A stretch of DNA of 64,000 nt from NCBI GenBank assembly GCA_965214335.1, contig CBDCBO010000005.1, forward strand, positions 1 to 64,000. Direction: 5' to 3'. The notes beneath the pieces were generated by a model that was given only the letters and a program-made list of their open reading frames with translations, was not told the DNA's origin and did no database searches. The position numbers and the translations under genes were made by a program. Below, in pieces: positions 18,738 to 27,738 of the stretch; within the stretch, counting starts at the first letter, position 1; each line of letters starts with the position of its first letter. The stretch is from Velthaea sp965214335 (GTDB lineage: Bacteria; Vulcanimicrobiota; Vulcanimicrobiia; Vulcanimicrobiales; Vulcanimicrobiaceae).

Positions 18738-19217
18738 CTACGTTACGGCGCCGCTCTCCAGCGCTCGCGCGCAACGGTCGAGAAGACTTGCCAGGCGCTC
18801 GCGGTCCTCTTTCGTCTGACCGAAAAGCATTCGCCGCTCAACTTCAAACGAAAGTCGACGCGCCTCGATGCACGCGTCGCGGCCACGCTTCGTTAGCGAA
18901 AACGTTATCCGGCGGGGTCCGGTGCTGGAACGCCGAGTGACGAGGCGGCTTGCGATCATGGTCGCGATGAGCTCGTTCGCGGATTGTGGCGTGATGAAGC
19001 AGCGGCGGGCGATCGTAGCGTTCGTCGCCTCTGACGCGGCGATTCCAAGGAGCGCCTCCAAAATCGCGTACTGTGAGACGCTAAGACCCATTGGACGGAA
19101 CGCCTCATCCATAGCTGCCCGCAGCGCCACCTGCACCCGCTTCACGAGGTAGCCTACTCTCGAAAGCGTCGGATCACCAGCACTTGCCGTTTCATCAGGT
19201 TCCTGATACACTGACAT
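18738..19217 (-). CDS. MarR-family transcriptional regulator
   Basis: A 159-residue winged-helix repressor: LSVSQYAILEALLGI, ATNATIARRCFITPQSANELIATM (recognition helix) and RRSSTGPRRITFSLTKRGRDA (wing). The ATG at 19217 is chosen because the upstream in-frame sequence is not conserved-looking and a large palindrome covers the start. It is divergent, with only 30 bp between start codons, from a VOC gene it probably controls together with itself. Ligand unknown. Confidence 0.85.
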   Translation of the reverse strand: MSVYQEPDETASAGDPTLSRVGYLVKRVQVALRAAMDEAFRPMGLSVSQYAILEALLGIAASEATNATIARRCFITPQSANELIATMIASRLVTRRSSTGPRRITFSLTKRGRDACIEARRLSFEVERRMLFGQTKEDRERLASLLDRCARALESGAVT

Positions 19218-19229
19218 CAGGAACCTGAT
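19194..19229. promoter_or_regulatory. double palindromic operator over the marR start
   Basis: ATCAGGTTCCTGAT at 19194-19207 and its exact reverse complement at 19216-19229 are separated by 8 bp. Each 14-mer is itself palindromic except for the central two bases, so there are two tandem dimer sites. One site lies inside codons 4-8 of marR and the other covers its start codon; the divergent VOC gene begins 19 bp away. Confidence 0.75.
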
Positions 19230-19247
19230 TCGCCAAATGGAGTCGTG

Positions 19248-19615
19248 ATGTCTGCTGCCAGCATTGTCGGACCAATTTTGTCGCGTTCGTCGTCGAGGAC
19301 GTTGAAGCGACCGCCAAATTTTGGATGGACGTGGTCGGGCTAAAACCAGCCGCGCACAGTCCACCAGGCGCGCAAGTCTTTGAGACCAGTCCGATCCCCT
19401 TCGCTATTCGAACTCCGCGTCCGGGAGAGAGCATCGGCGGCGGCGCTGGAGTGGCTCTTTGGTTCTCGGTTAGCGGAGACGTTGACGAGTACCGCGACGC
19501 GCTGCTGCATCGCGGAGCAGACGCCGGGGAAGTCGATAACGGTCCGTTTGGCCGCATGTTCAAGCTGCATGCACCGGGAGGTTTCAGCGTTACGGTGCAC
19601 GCTGCTCAGCCGTGA
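19248..19615 (+). CDS. VOC-family protein, one frameshift near the 5' end
   Basis: The bulk (from 19277) reads FVAFVVEDVEATAKFWMDVV and ends PFGRMFKLHAPGGFSVTVHA, a single-module glyoxalase-like protein. That frame has no start codon before M at 19325, in the middle of the first strand-helix unit. The ATG at 19248 in another frame gives SAASIVGP; one missing A in the ACCAATTTTG stretch near 19274 would join them into a normal N-terminus. It faces the MarR gene across the palindromic operator, so it is the likely target. The break may be a sequencing error. Confidence 0.65.
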
Positions 19616-19754
19616 GATATTGAAAGATATTGCGTCGGCGTCGCTTCGAAAGTCGTCTCCACTACCCTTCGAAAAACTGGATGTTGGGATTACCCAACAT
19701 CCGTGTCACCCAGCCACCATTGAGGTAGCGCAGCCCGCTCAGCCCCGGCAGTCC

Positions 19755-21063
19755 GTGTCCCAGGACGTGGTGTATGAGCTGGCCGGTCCGGTAGGGTAAA
19801 AAGCGGCCACCGTGGCGCTCGGCGAAGGTTGTTTTTGCACAGACAATCTTCACGAAAGGTACCACGATGGCCAAAGCCAGTATGGCATTAGCGGAGCTCC
19901 TTGAAAAGGGGTCCCAAGACGACGTCGTCCGCGAGCTCTTAGGTCACATCGTCCAACGGCTGATGGACTTCGAGATCGAGCAGCGTTGCGGGGCCGAATA
20001 CGGCGAGCGCAGCGACGAGCGAACGAACAGCCGCAACGGTTACCGCGAACGGCTCTGGGAGACGCGTGCCGGCTCGATCGGATTCCAAAGCTACGACGCG
20101 GTGCGTATTTTCCTGGCTTTCTCGAGCCACGGCGAACGGCCGAAAAAGCACTCGTTGCAGTGGTGCAGGAAGCGTATATTCAAGGCGTTTCTACTCGTTC
20201 TGTTGACGAGCTTGTTAAAGCGATGGGAATGACAGGCATTTCCAAGAGCCAGGTTTCACGTTTGTGTTCTCGATGAGCGCGTTGGCGCGTTCCTCAATCG
20301 GCCCATCGAAGGCGACTGGCCGTATCTCTGGATTGACGCTACGTATGTGAAGGTCCGGCAAGCTGGTCGCATCGTTTCCGTGGCGGTGATAATCGGAGTC
20401 AATACTGACGGGGTTCGCGAGATATTAGGCGTTGCGGTCGGACCAAGTGAAGCGGAGCCATTTTGGACGGAGTTTCTGCGCAATTTAACGCGTCGTGGCT
20501 TGCGCGGAACAAAGCTCGTTATCTCCGATGCGCATCTTGGACTCAAGGCCGCAATCGGCAAGGTTTTCAAAGCGACGTGGCAGCGCTGTCGAGTGCATTT
20601 CATGCGCAACGCGCTTGCGTACGCCGGCAAAGGCCAACGGCAAGATCAACACGGTGTTCGCTCAAGAATCCGTCGCAGCAGCGCAAGAGCAATGGGCGGC
20701 GGTGACGGATCAACTACGAGCGAAGTTTCCGAAGCTGTCAGTTTATCTCGACGATGCACGTGACGACGTTCTGGCCTCCAAAAGCCCATCGGACTCAGAT
20801 CGCATCGACGAATCCGCTTGAGCGCGTCAACGCTGAAATCAAGCGACGAACGGACGTGGTCGGCATCTTTCCCAACGAGGCCGCGATCGTGCGGCTTGTC
20901 GGCGCTCTGATGCTTGAGCAAAACGATGAGCAGTTGCAACGGCGTTACATGCAGCTCGAAGGACTCAAGACCGTAAGCGACAATCAGCTGCACCGAATCT
21001 CCGCCGTCGTTACGCGCTGACTACCCCTCCCGACCCGTTCTCGTACACCACGTCCTGGGACAC
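19755..21063. mobile_element. IS256-family insertion sequence, decayed
   Basis: Bounded by a perfect 20-bp inverted repeat, GTGTCCCAGGACGTGGTGTA at 19755-19774 and its reverse complement at 21044-21063, with weaker similarity inward. It holds one broken IS256-type transposase. No 8-bp target duplication is visible in the flanks. Length 1309 bp is typical. Confidence 0.85.
19867..21020 (+). pseudogene. IS256-family (mutator-type) transposase, at least four frameshifts
   Basis: N-terminus ALAELLEKGSQDDVVRELLG and RTNSRNGYRERLWETRAG; after a shift near 20085, PKLRRGAYFPGFLEPRRTAE; after another near 20272, PYLWIDATYVKVRQAGRI with the first catalytic Asp and TKLVISDAHLGLKAAIGKVF with the second; shifts near 20635 and 20770 lead to TQIASTNPLERVNAEIKRRT, containing the catalytic Glu, and the end QLHRISAVVTR. 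Each frame alone is too short to be active. Confidence 0.88.
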
Positions 21064-21461
21064 GATCCAGTCTTCTTGTTGGTAAGCCGTTAGCTGAAAG
21101 CTGCCCATGTGGAGAGCCGGCCTGCCATTTGCGGGCTCCTCGGTCGCCCAAATGGCCCCTCACAGCACGAGTGTGCGTTGTACCCCGACATGCATCGGAG
21201 CTAGCGGTCGGTCTGACGGTGTTCTGTTCTGAGAGATCGCGTCGCCGCCGAAGGCTTATCCACCTCGGGCCTGCGATGAGTAAGTCAGATTAATCACGAG
21301 GCGCTCGCCTCGTCCCGACCCTTCCATGTACTCCATCAACGACGTTTGGCCCCGGCGAGCGCGCGTCGTCAGGTACACGCAAGTGCATCCGGGGAACAAA
21401 CGCCTTCGTTGCTGCGCTTTCCGCTCGACAGCGGTGGTGGAGCTTGTATCACGAGACTTGA
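21064..21461. other. no gene recognised between IS remnants
   Basis: Short Arg-rich open frames only. The stretch lies between the IS256 right end and an IS21-like scrap and is probably scrambled mobile DNA. Confidence 0.4.
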
Positions 21462-21600
21462 TGATTCGACCGCCGGCGAATATCAAAAGAGACTCATTCG
21501 AGGCGGTGTGGCAGTCCGAGTTGTTACCGTTGCTCGTCACTAATCCACATCTCAGCGGAACAACGCTCTTTGAGGAGAACTCCACCCGCCGTCGGCCGCG
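21462..21600 (+). pseudogene. IS21-like transposase (IstA) fragment
   Basis: About 40 residues, IRPPANIKRDSFEAVWQSEL then LPLLVTNPHLSGTTLFEE, match the IstA pattern in which F-x-x-V-W-x-S-E-x-x-P-L-L is followed by a TLFEEL-type helix. Nothing of the DDE domain or IstB is present. Identification rests on this short motif only. Confidence 0.4.
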
Positions 21601-21636
21601 GGTTCCGCTACTGCATCATCGATCTCGCAGAATCGG

Positions 21637-22242
21637 TCATGCCGACTTCGCCTTAAGTGTTCCAAGCAAACTCGAAAGTTTTACGAACTCACTTAGACGA
21701 CGACGGATGAGGCCATCAGCGCGAAGCATGACGAGACCATGCAGTAGCGCCCAGACGAGCAAGGCATCGTCCGTGACGGTCGTTGTGGAGGAAACCGCCG
21801 AAACTGCATGGCGTAAGCGATCGAAGGCCACATCGGCGGCCTTCTCAAGAGCGCTTCCCGGTTTGGCTTCGGGAACCAAACGCGAGGCAAACATTAACCG
21901 GTAAAGTTCGATATTCGCCTCGCCGAAGGCCACGTAAGCGAGCGCGATCGCAAGTAGGCTATCGTCCGGCGCAAGGTTCGCTTTTACTGCATCATCGAGT
22001 GCCGCCACAAAATCGCTGAACCCTGCGGCTGCGACGGCTTCGAGAAGCGCTTCCCTGTCGGTGAAGTGCCGATACGGCGCCGGTTGTGTGACGCCCACAA
22101 GACGCGCTAAGGAAGCCAGCGTGACCGTGTCTGCGCCATTGCGCGAAATTTCTTCCCGAGCAACGCGCAGTAAGTCACGACGTAAGTCACCATGATGATA
22201 TTGTCCGCGCTTTGGCTGTTTGACAGCCTTCTTGATCGACAC
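21637..22242 (-). CDS. TetR/AcrR-family regulator (WHG domain)
   Basis: N-terminal HTH of the subgroup that begins GQYHHGDLRRDLLRVAREEI, with TLASLARLVGVTQPAPYRHF as the recognition part. The C-terminal ligand domain ends ALLVWALLHGLVMLRADG, the WHG signature. GTG at 22242 gives a normal short leader (SIKKAVKQPKRG); GTG 22260 and TTG 22284 are alternatives. It is divergent from the quinone-oxidoreductase gene, which it likely controls. Confidence 0.85.
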   Translation of the reverse strand: MSIKKAVKQPKRGQYHHGDLRRDLLRVAREEISRNGADTVTLASLARLVGVTQPAPYRHFTDREALLEAVAAAGFSDFVAALDDAVKANLAPDDSLLAIALAYVAFGEANIELYRLMFASRLVPEAKPGSALEKAADVAFDRLRHAVSAVSSTTTVTDDALLVWALLHGLVMLRADGLIRRRLSEFVKLSSLLGTLKAKSA

Positions 22243-22243
22243 T

Positions 22244-22308
22244 ATGTAATGATCTATCACTTTACTTGACGGCAAGTCCTGCAATGTGTATGTTATGAGT
22301 TATTACAT
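22244..22308. promoter_or_regulatory. inverted repeats in the tetR/oxidoreductase divergent region
   Basis: Two signals lie between the divergent genes: ACTTG-ACGG-CAAGT (22264-22277), a 5-bp-arm palindrome, and a wider pair ATGTAAT (22244-22250) and ATTACAT (22302-22308). Either may be the TetR operator; binding is inferred from position only. Confidence 0.4.
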
Positions 22309-22428
22309 CAAGTCCCTTTTAATCGGCTTTGCCTTCCAGGGCACCGCCTTATCCGGGCTTCGTTGGCAATAACGCCCGCAGCGTGGCGTTTTTCACGCTG
22401 CAGTCGATGGAACGATACCTTGCCACAG

Positions 22429-23434
22429 ATGAAAGCCGCCCTCTACGATAGGTATGGAGGGCCGGAAGTGCTGTACGAAGGCGCGGCCTTGGTGCCAAGT
22501 CCGAAGCCGGGGGAAGTGCTCGTTCAGGTCCATGCCGCCAGCGTGAACGGCATCGATCTGATCGTTCGCGCCGGAACGCTGAAACTGTTGACCGGTCGAA
22601 AATTCCCCCGGCGCACCGGGCTCGACTTCGCCGGTGAAGTAGCGGCACTTGGCGCAGGTGCGTTGCAGTTCAAGGTCGGTGACCACGTGTGGGGAGCCTT
22701 GCCTAACGGACAGACGGGGAGCGCTGCCGAGTTCGTCTGCGTCCTACCCGAGCAATTGTCCCTCAGCCCCGAGCGGGCTTGATGATGTCGAGGCGGCGGC
22801 GCTTCCCGTCGTGGGCGCGACCGCGATCACCGCATTGCGCGACATCGGGCAACTGAAAACCGACGAGCGGCTCCTGGTTCGTGGCGGAAGCGGCGGCGTG
22901 GGCTCTATCGCCGTGCAACTCGGCCGATCTATCGGCGCACGTGTCACCGCATTGGCTGGCGCGTCAAGTCTCGACTTCGTCCGAGAACTCGGCGCCGACA
23001 CGGTCTTCGACTATGCCACAACGCGGGCGGCAGAACTCGGAACTTTCGATGTCATTCTCGACACCGTGGGCAGCGAGCTTCGGGCGTATCGGGCCCTCCT
23101 TGCGCCCCGCGGGCGCATGGCCTCGATCGTGCCTGACCCCAAGCACCCGCTGGGTTCGATGCTCTACACGATGGTGTCGCGGATTTACGGCGGTCGTCGA
23201 GTCCGCTTCTTTAGCGACAAGCCGCAGACGAAGCTTCTTACGGATCTCGCCACCTACGTGGAAAGCGGTGCGATCCGGCCGATCGTCGACAAGGTCTATC
23301 CAATGTCAGCAATTGCCGACGCTCACCGCACGATGCAGAGCGGAGGCCGGAGGGGCAAGCAGATCGTCCGCATCGTTGGCCAAATGGGCGGTTCTCCCAA
23401 CGTCACTACCGTCGCGGTAGGACGCAACGGCTGA
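22429..23434 (+). CDS. NADPH:quinone oxidoreductase / zinc-free alcohol dehydrogenase family, one frameshift
   Basis: Medium-chain reductase. Residues 1-115 read AALYDRYGGPEVLYEGAAL, NGIDLIVRAGTLKLLTGRKF and GLDFAGEVAALGAGALQFKVG. At about 22782, one extra G in GAGCGGGCTTGAT moves the frame; the rest continues as LDDVEAAALPVVGATAITAL, the Rossmann motif VRGGSGGVGSIAVQLGR and a C-terminus that ends MQSGGRRGKQIVRIVG. No zinc-ligand cysteines are present, so it is of the quinone-reductase type. Divergent from tetR. If the shift is real the gene is dead. Confidence 0.8.
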
Positions 23435-23524
23435 AATGGACATGTTCAGTTTCAAGACTTGCGGAGCGCATCGCGATTCTACAATAGACGGCTACAAGTG
23501 CTAGGGTCTAAGAACCGCCGCACC

Positions 23525-23680
23525 ATGGTCGTTTCAGATCGATTAACCGCCCAGCTTGAGGCTGGGTTCGTCTTGTTCTTGATCGGAATGCGTGTCAACA
23601 AACCGTGGAAGATTCATAAGTGGCTTCCTGTTGCCATGGCAATGCCGCGCATGCTCAACGAACTCTCACAGAACACCGAT
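23525..23680 (+). pseudogene. DUF4188 (monooxygenase-like) gene, truncated by IS debris
   Basis: The 50 residues starting at ATG 23525 read DRLTAQLEAGFVLFLIGMRV then NKPWKIHKWLPVAMAMPRML, the characteristic N-terminus of DUF4188 proteins, which are normally about 150 residues. After NELSQN the reading frame runs without interruption into an IS256-derived segment, so the remaining two thirds are gone. Confidence 0.65.
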
Positions 23681-23810
23681 CTTGGCGAGCTCGTTAATAG
23701 AGGGGCGCACGACGAAGTCGTGCGCGAGCTTCAGAGCCACGTTACCAAGCCGCTTATCGACTCGAGTTCGAGCAACAAACGGGGCCGAGTATGGCAAACG
23801 GCCCCACAAT
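23676..23810 (+). pseudogene. IS256 transposase 5' fragment, diverged second copy
   Basis: LGELVNRGAHDEVVRELQSH and TKPLIDSSSSNKRG align with LAELLEKGSQDDVVRELLGH and QRLMDFEIEQRCG of the IS256 copy at 19867, and the nucleotide sequence is alignable to the codons for AEYG. It is diverged, with one shift, and stops at about 23810. From there to 23984 (the frame runs on to 24021) I recognise nothing. Confidence 0.6.
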
Positions 23811-23984
23811 CTATCGTCAGCATGCATCCGGCTGCGACGGTGTCAGAGTTCAAGTTGGACCGTCATGTTGTCGTCCCGTCTCTGGTCGAGCATGCCGTAT
23901 TGTCCGACCGAGACCGTAGCTATTTTACCGAGGGGCTCGATGCGTACGACGATCTCGAATCGCTCACTGCCACCGCGCGGCAGC

Positions 23985-24863
23985 TCACGGTTTCATCGCT
24001 TGAATCCGCTGTACATTGACAGGCCGTTGTGCGTATGGCGCAGCCGCGACCATATCGTCTACCAGGGTCTGAGATTCGGCTTTCCCAGTCGCCAACACCT
24101 CACGAAACGAGCTGATGCGCGACATGCACCACAGCGATGCCGCCAGGACCGGTATTGGGCTGCTGTCGATCATCTTTTTTGCGGTCGGGTAGATGCGATA
24201 ACCGAGCCCTTTGATGAGGTTAAAGCTTGCGTGGACGCCACGCGCCAGGACGAACGCTTCTCCCCACGAAGCGCCGCCGCCCCGACGCTGGCCGGCGACC
24301 GCAACGCTCTCGAACGCTACGCATAGTGGAACATGGCAGCGCAGCCAGAGAGGCATGTCGGGCTCAATGGCGGCAGGTAAATTGGCGGCATTGAAAACAT
24401 CGACCCAGCGTTGGTCACTCATGATGGTTTTCTGGCCGCCGGCTCCGATCGTTGCTTTGAGCTTGCCATCACTATCGAAGGTCGCTTGAACGAATGGCAT
24501 ACCGAACGCGCAGCGCCCGGAGCCAATTGCGTCCCGTAGTCGTTCCGGACGAAACGTATTAAACATGAAGTGGACGCATTTCGCGGCACTGCGTTGCAAG
24601 CTGGGCAGCATAGCCTCGGTCTGGTGATCGAGAAGCGTAACAAGTAGAAGGTCGTACGGCGTCTCCTCGTCCAGCACGTCAACGACCCGAACGTTCGCGC
24701 GCTCGCCATTCACGTCGATGATTCCATCGTCGCGCTGCAGCTGCTGCAGTCTGACGGAACCCGGTCGCGAGATGACGGTGACATCGTGGTTACCGACGCG
24801 AGAGAGTTGGAAGGCGAAGGTGCTGCCGATCTTACCCGTACCGAGGATGGCAATCTTAAGCAC
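23985..24863 (-). CDS. ketopantoate reductase (ApbA/PanE) family oxidoreductase
   Basis: NADP-dependent 2-keto-reductase fold. The GTG at 24863 directly precedes the Rossmann start KIAILGTGKIGSTFAFQLS. Then come VTVISRPGSVRLQQLQRDDG, YDLLLVTLLDHQTEAMLPSL (where most family members have KAYD) and a helical C-terminal domain. Several PanE active-site residues are not obvious, so pantoate synthesis is doubtful; many such proteins act on other keto acids. The upstream in-frame extension to 24917 is not conserved-looking. It lies downstream of unrecognised decayed sequence. Confidence 0.75.
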   Translation of the reverse strand: MLKIAILGTGKIGSTFAFQLSRVGNHDVTVISRPGSVRLQQLQRDDGIIDVNGERANVRVVDVLDEETPYDLLLVTLLDHQTEAMLPSLQRSAAKCVHFMFNTFRPERLRDAIGSGRCAFGMPFVQATFDSDGKLKATIGAGGQKTIMSDQRWVDVFNAANLPAAIEPDMPLWLRCHVPLCVAFESVAVAGQRRGGGASWGEAFVLARGVHASFNLIKGLGYRIYPTAKKMIDSSPIPVLAASLWCMSRISSFREVLATGKAESQTLVDDMVAAAPYAQRPVNVQRIQAMKP

Positions 24864-25413
24864 GGTAGCGCTCCAAGAATCGCAGTACTTGCGCGGCGAA
24901 CGCGGGCTGTACCCCAAGCTGCGCGTGCTTACCCGAAAGCCATGCGGTGGTGTGTGCGATCATATTAGCCTCTTACGCAACCACGCAGCCGTCACATTGG
25001 CGGTGTATACACCGAGCGCGGACGGGAGAAACGGATAAGCGATACCCACCGTGTAGGTTCCAACGAATGACGCGGCGCTCGGGCCGCCCGTCGCAAACGA
25101 CCGCCTCGCGGAGATTCCCGGCCGTATTCGCTTCGCTGATGGCCGAGGGTTCGTGACCGACTACGGGCCCGGCGTGCGTTTGAGCCGCGATTAATTCTTG
25201 TGGATGCGCCATCAAATCGGCGCGGTTCTGCCGAGCCCGCCGCACAACGCGGCGGCATGCATGCAGATCATGGGAGACACCTGCGATCCCCGAGCGGCTG
25301 TGGCGGCGGTCCACAAGCGGCGTCGAACGTATGCGTTCGGCATGCCTTTCGTGCAGGCCGCCCTGGCGCCGGCCGTTGCGTTTCCGCACGGCCGGCGGCG
25401 GCTGTGTGCCGCG
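24864..25413. other. decayed coding sequence of mixed origin
   Basis: On the minus strand a frame reads QELIAAQTHAGPVVGHEPSA and, after a shift near 25075, SFVGTYTVGIAYPFLPSALG to a stop at about 24961, codon-like but unassigned. A further 35-codon frame (24961-24854) ends on the ketopantoate-reductase GTG. On the plus strand, 25318-25380 encodes TYAFGMPFVQAALAPAV, echoing CAFGMPFVQATF in that neighbouring gene. These look like overlapping relics. Confidence 0.35.
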
Positions 25414-26484
25414 TCAGGCCAGGATGCGTTCGCGCATCCCGCTGTGCAGGATCGCCTGGACCGACGCATTGGTATAGAAGTCGTGCGGGAAGCCCAGCGG
25501 TATTGCACTGACGCGGTCCAGCCGTTCGAGCTGCTCCGGCGAAAGAACGACGTTGAGGCTGCGCAGATTATCCTCGAATTGCGCCAGCTTGCGCGCGCCG
25601 ACAATCGGGATCACCGCGGTCGGACGCGTGCGCAGCCACGCGAGCGCGACTTGCGCTGCGGATACGCCTAGCTCATTCGCCACGGCGAGCGTTTCGCGCA
25701 CCACCGTCTCGGACGCGCCGACGCCGCCGCCGAAGCCCTGCATCATCGGCGAATGCATCCGTCCGTCGCCGTTGGAGCCGGCGTTCTCCGGGAGATACTT
25801 GCCGCTCAACACCCCGTTGCGCAGCGGCGACCACGCCAGAATCGTGAGATCGAAGCTCGCCGCCATCGGGAGCAGTTCGCGTTCGACGGTCCGTTCGAGC
25901 AGACTGTACTCGATTTGCAAGCCCACATAGGGTGACCAGCCGCGCAGGTCGGCGAGTGTATTCGATTGCGCGACGACCCAGGCCGGTGCATCCGAAATTC
26001 CGACGTAAAGCACCTTGCCGGCGCGAACGAGATCGTCAAAGGCGCGCATTACTTCCTCGGCCGGCGTAAGGCCGTCCCAAATATGCAGCCAGTACAGATC
26101 GATATAATCCGTGCCCAAGCGCTTGAGGCTGGCCTCGACCGCGCGAACCATGTTTTTGCGCTGATTGCCGCCGGCGTTCGGGTCGCGGCCGCCGCCGGTG
26201 AATCCCGAGGCGGCATTGGTGTATTTCGTCGCGATCACCACTTCATCGCGATGGCCGGCGACGAACTCGCCGACGAATGTCTCGCTGGTGCCGCCGGTGT
26301 AGACATTCGCGGTATCGATGAAGTTGCCGCCGGCTTCGCGGTATGCTTCGTAGATGCGGCGGGCTTCGTCCTTACCCGCGCCCCAGCCCCAATCTTCGCC
26401 GAAGGTCATCGTGCCCAGACTCAATTCCGACACGCGCAGGCCGCTGCGGCCGAGAAGATGGTAGTTCATGTTCACGTCGCTCAT
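25414..26484 (-). CDS. aldo/keto reductase
   Basis: NADPH-dependent reductase, (beta/alpha)8 barrel. The catalytic tetrad is visible: FIDTANVYTGG (Asp, Tyr), VIATKYTN (Lys) and LYWLHIWDG (His). LGTMTFGEDWGWG at the N-terminus and the C-terminal AVIPIVGARKLAQFEDNL (NADPH-binding) are standard. 356 aa from the ATG at 26484, which is close to the family's usual size; ATG 26469 is an alternative. It is divergent from the AraC gene at 26554, which likely regulates it. Confidence 0.9.
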   Translation of the reverse strand: MSDVNMNYHLLGRSGLRVSELSLGTMTFGEDWGWGAGKDEARRIYEAYREAGGNFIDTANVYTGGTSETFVGEFVAGHRDEVVIATKYTNAASGFTGGGRDPNAGGNQRKNMVRAVEASLKRLGTDYIDLYWLHIWDGLTPAEEVMRAFDDLVRAGKVLYVGISDAPAWVVAQSNTLADLRGWSPYVGLQIEYSLLERTVERELLPMAASFDLTILAWSPLRNGVLSGKYLPENAGSNGDGRMHSPMMQGFGGGVGASETVVRETLAVANELGVSAAQVALAWLRTRPTAVIPIVGARKLAQFEDNLRSLNVVLSPEQLERLDRVSAIPLGFPHDFYTNASVQAILHSGMRERILA

Positions 26485-26553
26485 GCTTAGAGCATACGCG
26501 CGAGCGACGGAAGGAGACAGGCCGATCGTGTCGATTTCTTGCCTAAACCTGCC

Positions 26554-27423
26554 ATGTCGACACAATTAGCGCATTTAGTCGCCCGTCATAACGTGGGCGG
26601 CGTACAGACACAGACCGCGATACCCCGGCTCACCCTGACCCGGGTCGAGGCGCCGACGAAATTGTCGCCCGCGATCTTCACGCCGTTGCTTTGTGTGCTC
26701 GCGACCGGCTCTAAACGGCTCGTGCTCGGCCGTCAGGAGTACCACTACGACGCCGAGCATTATCTGATCGCCTCGGCCGATCTGCCGGTCCGCGGTCAGG
26801 TGCTCACGCCGTGTTCGGCGCTCACGCTGCTGCTCGATGCGGCGCTGATCGCCGATGTGCTGCTCGCAATGCCGCCCGCAGCCGCCCGCGAAGCTACTCC
26901 CGCGGCGCTTGGCGTGAGCCCGTTCGACGGCGACCTCGCCGATGCGGTGGAGCGCCTCTTGCGTTTACTCGACCGGCCCGCCGATATTCCGATTCTCGCC
27001 GCATCGATCGAGCGCGAAATCGTGTACCGCTTGTTGTTGGGCCCGCAAGGCGAGATGCTACGGCAAATGGCCGCACCGACGAGTCATCTTTCGCATATCA
27101 GCCGCGCGATCGCCATGATCCGCGAGCGTTACGATGAAAAAGTCCGCATCGATGAACTGGCGAGCGCCGCCGGTATGAGCGTGACGTCGTTCCATCGTCA
27201 CTTTCGCGCGGCGACGAACATGAGCCCGCTGCAATTTCACAAGCGAATCCGGCTTCACGAAGCGCGGCGTCTGCTGTTATCGAGTGAGGCCGATGCCGCG
27301 CGCGTGAGCCTGGATGTCGGATACGAAAGCGCGTCACAGTTCAGCCGCGAATATCGTCGCCTCTTCGGTACGCCGCCGGCGCGCGACGCGGCGCACGTTC
27401 GCAAGCACGTCGCGTTGAGCTAA
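26554..27423 (+). CDS. AraC-family transcriptional regulator (AraC_N type)
   Basis: 289 residues. The N-terminal sensing domain is of the AraC_N kind found next to aldo/keto reductases and alcohol dehydrogenases (FTPLLCVLATGSKRLVLG, YLIASADLPVRGQVL). The C-terminal HTH pair: IDELASAAGMSVTSFHRHFR and VSLDVGYESASQFSREYRRL. ATG 26554 is preferred over a TTG 15 bases upstream. It is divergent from the aldo/keto reductase with 69 bp between starts. Confidence 0.88.
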   Translation: MSTQLAHLVARHNVGGVQTQTAIPRLTLTRVEAPTKLSPAIFTPLLCVLATGSKRLVLGRQEYHYDAEHYLIASADLPVRGQVLTPCSALTLLLDAALIADVLLAMPPAAAREATPAALGVSPFDGDLADAVERLLRLLDRPADIPILAASIEREIVYRLLLGPQGEMLRQMAAPTSHLSHISRAIAMIRERYDEKVRIDELASAAGMSVTSFHRHFRAATNMSPLQFHKRIRLHEARRLLLSSEADAARVSLDVGYESASQFSREYRRLFGTPPARDAAHVRKHVALS

Positions 27424-27570
27424 GGCGCAATGCCCCTATATCGCATCGCACTCTCGCCGCCCTGGAAGCCGGAGCTTTCCGGCGGTTCGGCGGTTGCGGG
27501 CGCTACGGCGTTGTCTGCGACGGCTCAAGGTGACGTCGGGGAAGAGTTCGAGCGCGATCTTGTCCAGCAC

Positions 27571-27738
27571 TCACCGGTCGACCGGCCGAGCGTGCTCGAT
27601 GTCGGGATCAACTCTAGCGAGTGGCGAGCGCGCGAAAAACTCTACGATCGTCGATTGCTGACCGACCGCCTCCGCATACTGCTTCGTACCAATAACGATA
27701 GTGACGTCTCGGCCGTGGCGCGTGATGATCTGTGGCAT
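27571..27738 (-). pseudogene. Phd/YefM-family antitoxin remnant
   Basis: A 55-codon frame reads PQIITRHGRDVTIVIGTKQY and STIVEFFARSPL, the central and C-terminal part of Phd/YefM antitoxins. The N-terminal DNA-binding part upstream is in a different frame and eroded (VDA, then LAG just before the Met). Downstream, where a VapC or Fic-type toxin should start, only a few codons beginning VLDKIAL are readable. A dead toxin-antitoxin locus is likely. Confidence 0.55.

Noticed and set aside
21256..21585. 109-codon minus-strand frame between IS relics
   Set aside because: No motif; it overlaps the IS21-like fragment on the other strand, which has a recognisable pattern.
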